Positions 8,832 through 17,414 of a stretch of 64,000 nt of DNA are shown here, one piece after another; positions within the stretch are counted from its first letter, which is position 1, and each line of letters opens with the position of its first letter. A program made the translations under genes and the position numbers. The notes below the pieces were generated by a model. That model worked only from the letters and a program-made list of their open reading frames with translations, was not told the DNA's origin and did no database searches. Source of the stretch: Streptomyces avidinii (GTDB lineage Bacteria; Actinomycetota; Actinomycetes; Streptomycetales; Streptomycetaceae); NCBI RefSeq assembly GCF_014650695.1, contig NZ_BMVL01000018.1, forward strand, positions 62,001 to 126,000. Reading direction: 5' to 3'.

Positions 8832-9026
8832 TCAAGGATTGAGGCTGGAGACCACGTTCGCGGTGGCCGTCAGGCCGTCGTGGATGGTCGCGGCCATGCT
8901 GCTGCTCGCGAGGTAGAAGCCGAGCAGCGCGCAGACGACGGCGTGCGAGAACTTGAGCCCGCCACTGCGCAGGAAGATCCACGCGAGGATGAGGAGCAGG
9001 ACGACCACCGAGAGGGAAATCACCAT
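8832..9026 (-). CDS. Small two-helix membrane protein
   Basis: 64 residues starting MVISLSVVV from an ATG with GGAGG five bases upstream. Two hydrophobic stretches (about 2-18 and 28-46) flank a short RSGGLKFSH loop, followed by a Thr/Ser-rich tail. I recall similar short proteins in streptomycete genomes but know no defined role. Its ribosome site and hydrophobicity argue that it is real despite its size; the longer upstream extension in the same frame lacks coding character. Confidence 0.75.
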   Translation of the reverse strand: MVISLSVVVLLLILAWIFLRSGGLKFSHAVVCALLGFYLASSSMAATIHDGLTATANVVSSLNP

Positions 9027-9124
9027 AGAAACCTCCTTGCTCGCCGTCATCGTGGCGCAGGAGGGGGTGCCTTCGGGCGAAAGACGTGTCCGCCGTACGG
9101 GTGTTGACCGTCCGTGACCAGCGG

Positions 9125-9400
9125 TCAGTCCTTGACGACCTCGTCCCGGTGGGTCGTACGGTCGCACCAGCGCTCCAGCAGCACGGGGTCGTGCCCCAGC
9201 GCGAGCAGTGCCGCGAGCAGCGGGGAAGTCCACCGAGGTGGCCGTCCGGACGGTGCGGCCGCGATGCCGGGCCGGCTGAAGACGGTCTCCACCAGCAGCG
9301 CACCCGTGATCAGTTCCGGGACCCGGGAGCCGATCAGTGTGAGCATCGGCAGCATGCCGGAGCGCAGCCCGTGCCCGAGCAGGACGATCCGGACACGAAC
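9125..9400 (-). pseudogene. Remnant of a dipeptide/oligopeptide ABC transporter permease
   Basis: In the minus frame around 9270-9400 the translation reads LGHGLRSGMLPMLTLIG and then GALLVETVFSRPG, the C-terminal signature of DppB/OppB-type permeases (family knowledge). After Pro-Gly the frame loses resemblance, and upstream there is no N-terminal membrane domain before the fibronectin gene promoter, so only about 60 recognisable codons survive. No partner subunits (substrate-binding protein or ATPases) are nearby. The remainder of the 9027-9500 gap shows nothing else convincing. Confidence 0.6.
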
Positions 9401-9500
9401 CCGGCCACAACGCCGGCCGCCCGCCGCAGGGGTCTTGTCGGGCTCCCGCCCGCCGTGCCATATATGTCTAGACCTTTAAGGAAGCCGAGGAAGGCACCCC

Positions 9501-10457
9501 GTGCGACGCAGCGCCCCCACGCCCGCCCTCTGCCTGGCCGCCCTGAGCCTCACCGCCCTCACGGCCTGCACCGCGCCCGACACCGAGCCCCCGCCCGCCC
9601 CCGCCGGACTGACCGCCCAGGCCGGCAGCGCCACCAGCGTGCACGTCATGTGGGACGCCGCGGCCGGCCGGGACGGGGTGATCGGCTACCAGGTGTTCGA
9701 GGCCGACCACATGGTCCGTGAACTCCCCGCCGAGAAGACCATGGTGGACATCACCGGCCTGGCCCCGCAGACCGGTTACACCTTCACGGTCCGGGCCAAG
9801 GACGCCGCCGGGAACCTCTCCGGCCCCGGGCCGGCCGCCCGGGTCACCACCCCGGCGGCCAAGGCGGAGGACCACAGGGCCCCCACTACCCCGGCGACCA
9901 CCACCGCCCGGGCGACCGGCCCGCGGTCCGCCCAGGTCTCCTGGACGGCGGCGACCGACGACACGGGCGTGACGGCCTACGACGTCTACCAGGGCGGTGT
10001 GCGGATCCACACCGCGGGCCCCACCGAGAGCGGCACCGCGCTGACCGGCCTTCAGCCGGACACCGTCTACACCTTCACCGTCCGGGCCCGCGACGGGGCG
10101 GACAACTCCTCCCCCGACGGCCCGGCGGTGGACGTGACGACCCCGCCCGCCTCCGGCGACGGCCCGGGCACCGCCCCCGCCGCCTTCACCGCCGCCGCCT
10201 CCCCGGGTGCGGTGACGCTGACCTGGACCGCCCCGGACACCGGCCGCGAGACCACCGAGTACGAGCTGTACGTCAACGGACTGCCCACGACCGTCATCCA
10301 GTTCGGAGCGGGCGCGGTGCCCCGCGGCCGGGCGGAATACCGGCTCACGGTGGCCGAGCCGGCCGGCACGGTGTGGGCCGTCAAACTGCGGGCCAGGCTC
10401 CCCGACGGCAACTGGGGATCCTTCTCCGCGGAGCGGCGGATCACACTCGTCGCGTGA
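9501..10457 (+). CDS. Lipoprotein with three fibronectin type III domains
   Basis: 318 residues from a GTG with GAGGAAGG about six bases upstream. The signal peptide ends in the lipobox LTAC, so Cys23 should be lipidated and the protein anchored outside the membrane. Three FNIII domains follow, about 35-118, 130-215 and 225-317; the first two carry the hallmark TGLxPxTxYTFTVRA strand and are separated by Thr/Pro linkers, the third is diverged. FNIII modules in actinomycetes usually accompany carbohydrate-active enzymes, but no catalytic domain is present here, so a binding or spacer role is likely. Transcribed rightward, 62 nt ahead of the STAND ATPase. Confidence 0.88.
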   Translation: MRRSAPTPALCLAALSLTALTACTAPDTEPPPAPAGLTAQAGSATSVHVMWDAAAGRDGVIGYQVFEADHMVRELPAEKTMVDITGLAPQTGYTFTVRAKDAAGNLSGPGPAARVTTPAAKAEDHRAPTTPATTTARATGPRSAQVSWTAATDDTGVTAYDVYQGGVRIHTAGPTESGTALTGLQPDTVYTFTVRARDGADNSSPDGPAVDVTTPPASGDGPGTAPAAFTAAASPGAVTLTWTAPDTGRETTEYELYVNGLPTTVIQFGAGAVPRGRAEYRLTVAEPAGTVWAVKLRARLPDGNWGSFSAERRITLVA

Positions 10458-10519
10458 AAAAAGGTACCGATCCGGCCTGAACGGCACGGCCGCACAGGAA
10501 GATCGCGCACAATACATCC

Positions 10520-12619
10520 GTGTTCGGTGCGTACTCGTTCAATGACAATCAGGCAGACTCCGCGGACGGCGATCCGGGACCCGACCCCCGCCCGGTGCCG
10601 GGCAACCTGCCGGCGGAACCTGCGAGCTTCATCGGCCGGGAGCGTGAACTCCGGCTGCTCGGCGACCTGTTGCGCGAGCGAAGACTGATCACCCTCACCG
10701 GGGCGGGCGGCGTCGGCAAGTCACGGCTCGCCCTGCGGGCCGTCGCCGCCGCCCGCGGGACGCGGCCCGACGGGGTCTGGTGGACGGAGCTGTCACCGCT
10801 GCGCGATCCGAGCCTGCTCACCGCCACCGTCGCCCACACGCTGGGCCTCGCCGACCACTCCCCGCGCCCTCCCGACGAGGAGTTGTGCGCGTGGATGGCC
10901 GACAAGAAGCTCCTCCTGGTGCTGGACACCTGCGAGCACCTGGTGCCCGCCTGCCGCCACCTGGTCGGTGAACTCCTGCAGTCCGCCCCCGGACTGACGG
11001 TCCTGGTCACCTCCCGCGAGCCCCTCGACATGCCGACCGAGGAGGTCGTCGAGGTCCGGCCGCTGCCCTGTGAGGGACCCGACAGCGACGCCCTCGCCCT
11101 CTTCCGGGCCCGCGCGCTGGCGGCGGCGCCACGGGCGGCGGCCGTCTTCACCGACCCCGACCGGGCCGCACTGGCCGCCGAGGTGTGCCGGCGCCTGGAC
11201 GGCATCCCGCTCGCGCTGGAACTCGCGGGCGCCCGGCTGCGGTTGTGGACGCTGGAGCACATGGCCGAGCGGATCGGCGAACGTTTCGAGGTGCTGTCGG
11301 ACACCCGGGCCTCCCTGCCGCGCCGGCACCGGACGATGCGCACCACCATCGGCTGGAGCCACGAACTGTGCGAACCGCTGGAGCGGTTGCTGTGGGCCCG
11401 GCTCTCCGTCTTCACGGGGGACTTCGACATCGCCGCGGCCCGCGCGGTCTGTTCGGGCGGCCCGCTGCCCGCCGCCCGCGTGGAGCGCGTGCTGGCGGGC
11501 CTGGCCGCCAAGTCCGTGGTGCTGCGCACCGAGGAACGCGGCGCCGGGGCCCGGTACCGGATGCTGGACACGATCCGCGAGTACGGGCAGGACTGGCTGG
11601 ACGAGCTCGGCGAGGTGGGGATCGTCACCGACCGGCACGCCCACTGGTACGCGGCCTTCTCCCAAGCCGCCGACCTGGGCTGGATGGGCCCGGGGCAGGT
11701 GGACTGGTACCGAAGGATCACCGCCGAGCACGCGCAGCTGCGTACCGCCCTGGAACACCTGCTCACCGCCGACCCGACGGCCGCGCTGGAGATGGCCGGG
11801 GCACTGTGGTTCTACTGGTTCGCGTGCGGGCACGTGCACGAGGGCCGCGGCTTCCTGGAACGGGCCCTGCGGGCCGCTCCGCGCACGGGGAGCGCGCACA
11901 ACCAGGCCGTATGGGCCCTCGGGCTCACCGCACTGCTCCAGGGCGACATGGAGGCGGGACAGCAGCTCGGCGACTTGTGTGCGCGGGACGCCGCCCGGCT
12001 CGCGGACCCGGAGCGGGAGCTGCGCGCGGCCTACTTGCACGCGGTCTCGGTCCTCATGCCCGGCGACCCCGTACGGGCCCTGCGGCTCGCCGGCCCACGG
12101 GCCCGGGCCGGTCACGGCGGGCGGCCCAGCGGCGCCGGCTGGCTCCTGTGCAAGCTGGCCACCGGCTACGCCCTGTGCGACCTGCGGCGGTTCGAGGAGG
12201 CGACCGAGGAGGCGCGGTCCCTGCGGGAGGCCTGCGTGGAGCTGGGCGAGCGCTGGCTGCGGGCGTACGCGGACTACATCCTGGCGGTGGCCGCGCTGGG
12301 CCTGGGGGACCACGGGGAGGCCGCCCGGCACGTACGGTCCATGCTCTCCGGGAAACGGCTGCTCGGCGACCGCTTCGGCATCGCGCTGGGCCTGGACCTG
12401 CTGGCCGCCGCGGTGGCCGGACTGGGCGACGGGGAGCTGGCGGCTCGGCTGCTGGGCACCGGGCACGCCTGGTGGCGCACGGTGGGCCGGCCGCAGATGG
12501 GCGGTTCGCCCTCGCTGACCGCCCTGCGGGACCAGGGCGAGCAGCAGGCCCGCGCGACGATCGGGGACACCGCGTACGAGAGGGCGTTCCTGGGCGGCGC
12601 GGCTGCGCCCACCGGCTGA
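10520..12619 (+). CDS. STAND/NB-ARC-type ATPase regulator without a recognisable DNA-binding domain
   Basis: 699 residues from a GTG. The NB-ARC core begins FIGRERELRLL (about 37); Walker A GAGGVGKS is at 61-68, Walker B LLLVLD at 131-136, and the GLPL-like motif reads GIPLALELAGAR. A winged-helix region (about 265-345) and a helical, TPR-like C-terminal half follow. This arrangement is the ATPase half of AfsR/LuxR-family streptomycete regulators, but there is no SARP domain at the N terminus and no LuxR helix-turn-helix at the C terminus, so it may signal through a partner protein or be a truncated regulator. No ribosome site is obvious. Confidence 0.88.
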   Translation: MFGAYSFNDNQADSADGDPGPDPRPVPGNLPAEPASFIGRERELRLLGDLLRERRLITLTGAGGVGKSRLALRAVAAARGTRPDGVWWTELSPLRDPSLLTATVAHTLGLADHSPRPPDEELCAWMADKKLLLVLDTCEHLVPACRHLVGELLQSAPGLTVLVTSREPLDMPTEEVVEVRPLPCEGPDSDALALFRARALAAAPRAAAVFTDPDRAALAAEVCRRLDGIPLALELAGARLRLWTLEHMAERIGERFEVLSDTRASLPRRHRTMRTTIGWSHELCEPLERLLWARLSVFTGDFDIAAARAVCSGGPLPAARVERVLAGLAAKSVVLRTEERGAGARYRMLDTIREYGQDWLDELGEVGIVTDRHAHWYAAFSQAADLGWMGPGQVDWYRRITAEHAQLRTALEHLLTADPTAALEMAGALWFYWFACGHVHEGRGFLERALRAAPRTGSAHNQAVWALGLTALLQGDMEAGQQLGDLCARDAARLADPERELRAAYLHAVSVLMPGDPVRALRLAGPRARAGHGGRPSGAGWLLCKLATGYALCDLRRFEEATEEARSLREACVELGERWLRAYADYILAVAALGLGDHGEAARHVRSMLSGKRLLGDRFGIALGLDLLAAAVAGLGDGELAARLLGTGHAWWRTVGRPQMGGSPSLTALRDQGEQQARATIGDTAYERAFLGGAAAPTG

Positions 12620-12771
12620 TGCACGGCCGGTGGGCCCGGTGATCGGCCTGGGTCCTGGGCTCCCGTCAGTACGGGAGGGGTCTGCCCGACGGTGTGCGCA
12701 GGTCCAGGTCTCGGGGGGCGGGCTTCGGGACGGGCTTACGGATCAGCTGCTGGCGCATGCTGCCTCCTCGC

Positions 12772-12957
12772 TCAGACCAGTGCCGGGCGGCGGGGTTCCA
12801 CCGTGCGGCTGTCGGGGAGCAGTTCACCGGTGTCGTCGAACATCACGACTCCGTTGCACAGCAGGCTCCAGCCCTGTTCCGGGTGAGAGGCCACAATGCG
12901 GGCGGCGTCGTGATCGGCGCTGTCGGCGGTAGGGCAGGGTGGCTGGTGGGAGCACAT
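12772..12957 (-). CDS. DUF5999 family protein
   Basis: 61 residues beginning MCSHQPPCP, followed by EQGWSLLCNGVVMFDDTGELLPD, a short Cys/His-containing protein that I recognise as the actinobacterial DUF5999 family. The ATG has GAGGAGG about seven bases upstream. Function is unknown in the family. The conserved Cys2, His4 and Cys8 could bind a metal (inference). It is a single gene on the minus strand between rightward genes. Confidence 0.82.
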   Translation of the reverse strand: MCSHQPPCPTADSADHDAARIVASHPEQGWSLLCNGVVMFDDTGELLPDSRTVEPRRPALV

Positions 12958-13112
12958 GGCGCACCTCCTCGCGAAGTGGGGCGGGAGCGCCGGTGGTCAC
13001 CCGGTCGAATCCGCGATCCACGGTGGCGGTGAGTATTACTGATCGCCGCCCCCGGACGGAACCCATATTCGCCGTCCAGTTCAGGGTGTGTATGCCCGAT
13101 TACCATGCGCTC

Positions 13113-13550
13113 ATGCCCGCTATCCGGATCGTTCACCGCACGTCTTTTTCACCGGTCGAGGCGTGGCCGAAGCTCACGGACTGGGAGCGCCACGGCGCAC
13201 AGGTCCCGCTCACCCGGACGATCATCGAGACGGCTCCGCCGACGCACGCCGGAACGATCTTCACGGCCCGCACGGGCGTGAGCAGGATCACGTTCGACGA
13301 CCGCATGGAGGTCGTCGTCTGGCGACCCCCCACGGAGGGGTTGCCGGGATTGGTCCGGCTGGAGAAGCGCGGACGGTCGGTGACGGGCTGGGCGGAGATC
13401 GAGATCCGCCCCCTGCCCGCGGGCGGCTCGGAGGTCCACTGGCGCGAGGAACTGCGGCTGCGCGGCCTCCCCCGCGCCCTGGACCCAGTGGTCGCGGCCG
13501 CGGGCCGGTTCCTCTTCGGCCGGGCCCTCGCCCGGCTGCTGCGGCCCTGA
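13113..13550 (+). CDS. SRPBCC/START-like protein
   Basis: 145 residues starting MPAIRIVHRTSF. The opening strand, the EAWPKLTDWERHG helix and the GWAEIEIRPL and EVHWREEL strands are typical of the SRPBCC (polyketide cyclase/dehydrase-like) helix-grip fold that binds hydrophobic ligands. The ATG at 13113 is preceded at seven bases by TACCAT, a good -10 for a leaderless transcript, and lacks a ribosome site; an in-frame ATG at 13092 is the alternative start. Ligand unknown; nothing nearby suggests a polyketide pathway. Confidence 0.78.
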   Translation: MPAIRIVHRTSFSPVEAWPKLTDWERHGAQVPLTRTIIETAPPTHAGTIFTARTGVSRITFDDRMEVVVWRPPTEGLPGLVRLEKRGRSVTGWAEIEIRPLPAGGSEVHWREELRLRGLPRALDPVVAAAGRFLFGRALARLLRP

Positions 13551-13612
13551 GCCCGCGGGCTAGGGTGCCGTGATCACCGCGCCGGTGATCACCAGCGACC
13601 GAGGAGATCCCC

Positions 13613-14407
13613 GTGGCCACTCCGCCACAGCCCCAGCACCGGCCCCAGCAGGGCGCCGGCCCGTACAACCCCTACACCGCGCCCGTCCCGCCGCAGAGCG
13701 GTCCGCCCGGCCCGCGGTACGCCGCGCCGCAGCCGTACGGCGCGTACGGCACGCACCCCGAGCCCGGCCGGTACGGCTGCCGGCTGTGCGGGGCCTGGCC
13801 GGCCGCGCACGCGACCGTACGCGGCCACCAGGGCATGATCGTGCTGATGCGGTTCCTGAGCCTGCGCGGGCCCTTCTGCCGTGACTGCGGGCTCGCCACG
13901 TACCGCCGGATGTCCTCGGACACCCTGTGGCAGGGCTGGTGGGGGCCGCTGTCCCTGTTCATCACGCCCGTGACCCTGCTGATGAACCTCGGCCCCCGGG
14001 CGGCCTTCCGCAGGCTCGCTCCCCCGGCGGGCGGTCACCGGCCCGCGCTCGACCCGGGCAGGCCGCTGTGGCGCCGGGCCCCGGCCCTGCTCATGATGGC
14101 GCCGGTGCTGCTCGTCCTGCTGGCCGTCCCGGCCCTCGTCCTGCTCGGCATGCTGGTCGGCGACACGAAGCTGACCACGGGCCAGTGCGTGCGCAACGAG
14201 GGCAGCTGGACCGACCAGGACCTGCGGGTCGAGTCCTGCGCCTCGCCCCGCGCCGAGTTCCGCGTCACCGGTCCGCCCTGCGCCGCGGGCGACTACATCG
14301 CCGACCGCGAGTACGGGCGGGAGGAGTTCACCATGCTCTGCCTCACTCCACTGGGCCGGGCGCAGGGTGCGGCCACCGCACCCGGCACCCCGCCCTCCAC
14401 GGACTAG
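13613..14407 (+). CDS. Proline-rich membrane protein with N-terminal Cys pairs
   Basis: 264 residues from a GTG behind GAGGAG. An N-terminal Pro/Gln/Tyr-rich stretch (1-50) is followed by CRLCG and CRDCG, a probable zinc-binding pair of CxxC motifs (about 57-95), a hydrophobic segment near 105-120, a strong transmembrane helix near 160-180, and a C-terminal domain with conserved-looking cysteines (about 195-245) predicted outside. Such layouts occur in streptomycete membrane proteins of unknown role. Its stop codon overlaps that of the convergent acyl-CoA dehydrogenase by three bases in a CTAG. Confidence 0.8.
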   Translation: MATPPQPQHRPQQGAGPYNPYTAPVPPQSGPPGPRYAAPQPYGAYGTHPEPGRYGCRLCGAWPAAHATVRGHQGMIVLMRFLSLRGPFCRDCGLATYRRMSSDTLWQGWWGPLSLFITPVTLLMNLGPRAAFRRLAPPAGGHRPALDPGRPLWRRAPALLMMAPVLLVLLAVPALVLLGMLVGDTKLTTGQCVRNEGSWTDQDLRVESCASPRAEFRVTGPPCAAGDYIADREYGREEFTMLCLTPLGRAQGAATAPGTPPSTD

Positions 14408-15633
14408 CGGATCGGCATACCGGAGATCGTGCGGGCGATCACGAGGCGCTGGATCTCGCTGGTCCCCTCGAAGATCGTGTAGATGGCGCTGTCCCGGTGC
14501 ATGCGCTCCACCGGGTACTCGCGGGTGAAGCCGTTGCCGCCGAGGATCTGGACCGCCTGGGCAGTGACCTTCTTGGCGACCTCGCTGGCGAAGAGCTTCG
14601 ACATCGAGCCCTCCGCCGATTCGAACGGCCGGCCCGCGACGGCCATCCAGGACGCCCGCCACACCAGCAGCCGGGCCGCGTCGATCTGGGTCCGCATGTC
14701 GGCGAGCTGGAAGGCCACGCCCTGGTTGTCGATGATCGGGCGGCCGAACTGGGTGCGGGTCTTCGCGTAGTCGAGGGCGACCTCGTACGCCGCGCGCGCC
14801 GTGCCGACGGCCATCGCGCCGACCGCGGGCCGGGAGGCCTCGAAGGTGGCCATCGCCGCGTTCTTCACCCGCTCGCCCCCGCCGCTGCGCGCCCGCTCGT
14901 GGGCCCGCGCGAGGCGCTCGTCCAGCTTCTCCTTGCCGCCGAGCAGGCAGGAGCCGGGGATCCGTACGTCCTCCAGCACCACCTCGGCGGTGTGGGAGGC
15001 GCGGATGCCGTGCTTCTTGAACTTCTGACCCTGGGACAGTCCGGGGGTGTTCGGCGGGACGATGAAGGAGGCGTGCCCCTTGGTCCCCAGTTCGGGATCG
15101 ACGACCGCGACCACGATGTGCACGTTGGCGATGCCGCCGTTGGTCGCCCAGGTCTTGGTGCCGTTGAGCACCCACTCGTCCTTGGCCCGGTCGTAGACCG
15201 CGCGGGTGCGCATCGAGCCGACGTCGGAGCCCGCGTCCGGCTCGGAGGAACAGAAGGCGGCGACCTTCACGTCGTCCGGGGTCCCGTACATCTGCGGGAT
15301 CCAGGTGCCGATCTGCTCCTCGGTGCCGTTGGCGACGACGCCGATGGCCGCGAGCCCCGTACCGACGATGGACAGCGCGATGCCCGCGTCGCCCCAGAAG
15401 AGCTCCTCCATCGCCATCGGGATGCCGAGGCCGGTGGGGTCGAAGAACTGCTGGGCGTAGAAGTCCAGCGAGTAGATTCCGACCTTGGCGGCCTCCTGGA
15501 TGACGGGCCAGGGAGTCTCTTCGCGCTCGTCCCATTCCGCGGCGGCGGGTCGCATCACGTCGGCGGCGAAGCCGTGGATCCAGTCCCGTACCTGCTTCTG
15601 GTCGTCGTTCAGCTCCATGGTGAACTCCGCCAT
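14404..15633 (-). CDS. Acyl-CoA dehydrogenase
   Basis: 409 residues with the full family layout: helical N-terminal domain, flavin/substrate signature AAFCSSEPDAGSD, beta domain with LNGTKTWATNGG, and C-terminal helices ending YTIFEGTSEIQRLVIAR, where Glu389 is the expected catalytic base. It should dehydrogenate an acyl-CoA thioester at alpha-beta using FAD; chain length cannot be read from sequence. It is transcribed away from a TetR regulator, and the shared intergenic region holds two palindromes, so control by that regulator in response to an acyl-CoA is likely (inference). Confidence 0.95.
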   Translation of the reverse strand: MAEFTMELNDDQKQVRDWIHGFAADVMRPAAAEWDEREETPWPVIQEAAKVGIYSLDFYAQQFFDPTGLGIPMAMEELFWGDAGIALSIVGTGLAAIGVVANGTEEQIGTWIPQMYGTPDDVKVAAFCSSEPDAGSDVGSMRTRAVYDRAKDEWVLNGTKTWATNGGIANVHIVVAVVDPELGTKGHASFIVPPNTPGLSQGQKFKKHGIRASHTAEVVLEDVRIPGSCLLGGKEKLDERLARAHERARSGGGERVKNAAMATFEASRPAVGAMAVGTARAAYEVALDYAKTRTQFGRPIIDNQGVAFQLADMRTQIDAARLLVWRASWMAVAGRPFESAEGSMSKLFASEVAKKVTAQAVQILGGNGFTREYPVERMHRDSAIYTIFEGTSEIQRLVIARTISGMPIR

Positions 15634-15667
15634 GTCCCCTCCACCTGTCTGTACTCGTCCCTGCGGC

Positions 15668-15684
15668 GGTTACTAGCGGTAACC
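15668..15684. promoter_or_regulatory. Operator-like palindrome 1 for the adjacent TetR regulator
   Basis: GGTTAC at 15668-15673 and GTAACC at 15679-15684 form a perfect six-base inverted repeat around TAGCG, 35 bases upstream of the acyl-CoA dehydrogenase start. It shares TTACTnGC and GTAA with the second palindrome nearby. Confidence 0.65.
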
Positions 15685-15704
15685 TACGCGAAGAGCACAG
15701 TCTG

Positions 15705-15718
15705 TTACTGGCGAGTAA
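15705..15718. promoter_or_regulatory. Operator-like palindrome 2 for the adjacent TetR regulator
   Basis: TTACTGGCGAGTAA is a perfect five-base inverted repeat around GGCG, 20 bases from the first palindrome and of the same half-site. Two similar sites between divergent genes fit autoregulation plus control of the dehydrogenase. Confidence 0.65.
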
Positions 15719-15849
15719 GCACTGTCAAGCACCGTCGGCACCGGCCACGACGCCGGACGGGGTGACCGCCGATTCGATCGACAGGGTGTACCGGGTGTTA
15801 CGTTGCGTGGGCGTCACGCACATCGCAAGGGCGGGGAGAGAAACACGTC

Positions 15850-16494
15850 ATGGAGACCACTCAGCGGGCCGGCGAGCCGGGAGCGGCCGAACGCCGCCGG
15901 CGGGAGCTGCTCGAAGCCGCCGACCGGGTCGTGCTCAGGGACGGCCCCAAGGCCTCCATGAACGCGATCGCGGCGGAGGCCGGCATCACCAAACCCATCC
16001 TCTACCGGCACTTCGGGGACAAGGCGGGCCTCTACCAGGCCCTCGCCGTCCGGCACACCGACGCCCTGCTCGACTCCCTGCGGGCCGCGCTCGACGCGCC
16101 CGCGGAGCGGCGCCGCCGGGTGGAGGCGACCCTCGACACCTACCTCGCCGCCATCGAGGCCCGTCCGCAGGTCTACCGCTTCCTCATGCACCCGGCCGAG
16201 GACTCCCACAGCGCCGAACGCGGCTTCGACGTCGGGCTGCACTCGGCCCCGCTGCTGCGCAGGCTCGGCGAGGAGCTGGCCGAGGTGATCGGCGAACGGG
16301 TGGACCTCGGCCCGGGCGGCGACCGGCTCGCCCGGATCTGGGGCCACGGCATCGTCGGCATGATGCACGCGGCCGGCGACTGGTGGCTGGGCGAACGCCC
16401 CTGCGACCGCGCGGCACTGGTCACGGGCCTGACCGACCTGCTCTGGGGCCGCCTGGCCACCGCCGGCAACCGCCACGACGGCCCGGGCTTCTAG
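15850..16494 (+). CDS. TetR family transcriptional regulator
   Basis: 214 residues. The N-terminal helix-turn-helix (about 15-62) reads RELLEAADRVVLRDG, then MNAIAAEAGITKPILYRHF, the canonical TetR pattern. The C-terminal ligand domain is of the type often paired with fatty acyl-CoA genes. It is divergent from an acyl-CoA dehydrogenase and the region between holds two TTACT/AGTAA palindromes, so it probably represses that gene and itself, with an acyl-CoA or related ligand as inducer (inference). Confidence 0.92.
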   Translation: METTQRAGEPGAAERRRRELLEAADRVVLRDGPKASMNAIAAEAGITKPILYRHFGDKAGLYQALAVRHTDALLDSLRAALDAPAERRRRVEATLDTYLAAIEARPQVYRFLMHPAEDSHSAERGFDVGLHSAPLLRRLGEELAEVIGERVDLGPGGDRLARIWGHGIVGMMHAAGDWWLGERPCDRAALVTGLTDLLWGRLATAGNRHDGPGF

Positions 16495-16570
16495 CCCCCG
16501 CCGGGGCCATCTTCAGCCTCGCCGGGCCCCCGGCCCCGCCGGCCGATCCAGCCTCGGCCGGGGCCACACC

Positions 16571-16706
16571 CAGCCTCGCCGGCGTTTGAGGCGCGGGGTC
16601 TGGGGCGGCGCCCCGGGAATCCGGCTCCGCCGGGCACCGGGCTCCGCCCGGACCCTCCCCCAGCTACCGCTGGGAGGTGCCGCCTGCTCAAACGCCGGCG
16701 AGGCTG
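16571..16706. repeat. Inverted pair of the GCCGGCGTTTGAG intergenic repeat
   Basis: A 20-base sequence starting CAGCCTCGCC at 16571-16590 recurs exactly in inverse at 16687-16706; between them are GC hairpins such as GGGGCGGCGCCCC. The same core occurs three times at 36509-36724, so it is a dispersed family. Here it fills the gap between convergent tetR and def genes and may end both transcripts. Confidence 0.8.
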
Positions 16707-16736
16707 AAATACGGCCCCGGCCGAGGGGGAGACGGG

Positions 16737-17291
16737 CTAGCCGCGCAGCGCCTCGGCCCCCCAGGGGGTCTTCCGGATGGCCCGCCGCAGGCGACGGGCG
16801 CGCAGGCCCGTCACGCGCTCCGCGTACACGGTCCCGTCGAGGTGGTCGCACTCATGCTGAAGGCACCGCGCGAAGAAACCGGTGCCCGAGATCCGGACCG
16901 CCGCACCGTCCGAGGTGAACCCCTCCACCACCGCGTGGTCGTGGCGGACCGTCCCCGCCTCCAGCCCCGGCAGGGACAGGCACCCCTCCGGCCCCAGGAA
17001 CTCGTCCCCGTCGGCCGTCACCAGCCGCGGGTTGACGATGTGCCCGACGTGGCGGACGTCCTCGTCGTCGGGGCAGTCGTAGACGAAGACCCGCTGCCCG
17101 ACCCCGATCTGGTTCGCGGCGAGCCCGACGCCCTCGGCGGCGTACATCGTCGCGAACATGTCCTCGATGAGCCGGTCGAGATCCGGGCCGAATTCGGTGA
17201 CTTCCGCGCACGCGGAGTGGAGCACCGGATCACCCAGCAGGCTCATGGTGCGGACGAGGCCGGTGGTACCGGGGATGGGGCGCTGTCGCAT
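16737..17291 (-). CDS. def: Peptide deformylase
   Basis: 184 residues. All three metalloenzyme motifs are present: GVGLAANQIG (54-63), EGCLS (102-106, Cys104 metal ligand) and HECDH (146-150, two His ligands and the catalytic Glu147). The enzyme removes the formyl group from the N-terminal methionine of new proteins in the cytoplasm, using Fe2+ or Zn2+. It is divergent from murT with a 123-base shared promoter region. Confidence 0.97.
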   Translation of the reverse strand: MRQRPIPGTTGLVRTMSLLGDPVLHSACAEVTEFGPDLDRLIEDMFATMYAAEGVGLAANQIGVGQRVFVYDCPDDEDVRHVGHIVNPRLVTADGDEFLGPEGCLSLPGLEAGTVRHDHAVVEGFTSDGAAVRISGTGFFARCLQHECDHLDGTVYAERVTGLRARRLRRAIRKTPWGAEALRG

Positions 17292-17414
17292 GGCCGTAAG
17301 CCTACGACGGGCGACTATATGAGGAGATCCGCGGCGGGGCGGGGGCGCCGCGGTCAAGGCCCGGGCCGGTACTGGATAGGCTGGGGCCGACCGACGCAAG
17401 GAGGACAAGGGACG

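Noticed and set aside
8832..9461. 209-residue version of the small membrane protein
   Set aside because: The first 145 residues are Arg/Gly/Pro-rich without coding character, while an ATG with a perfect GGAGG lies at 9026.
12630..12932. Plus-strand small frames opposite the DUF5999 gene
   Set aside because: No ribosome site or family resemblance; the minus-strand 61-residue protein has both.
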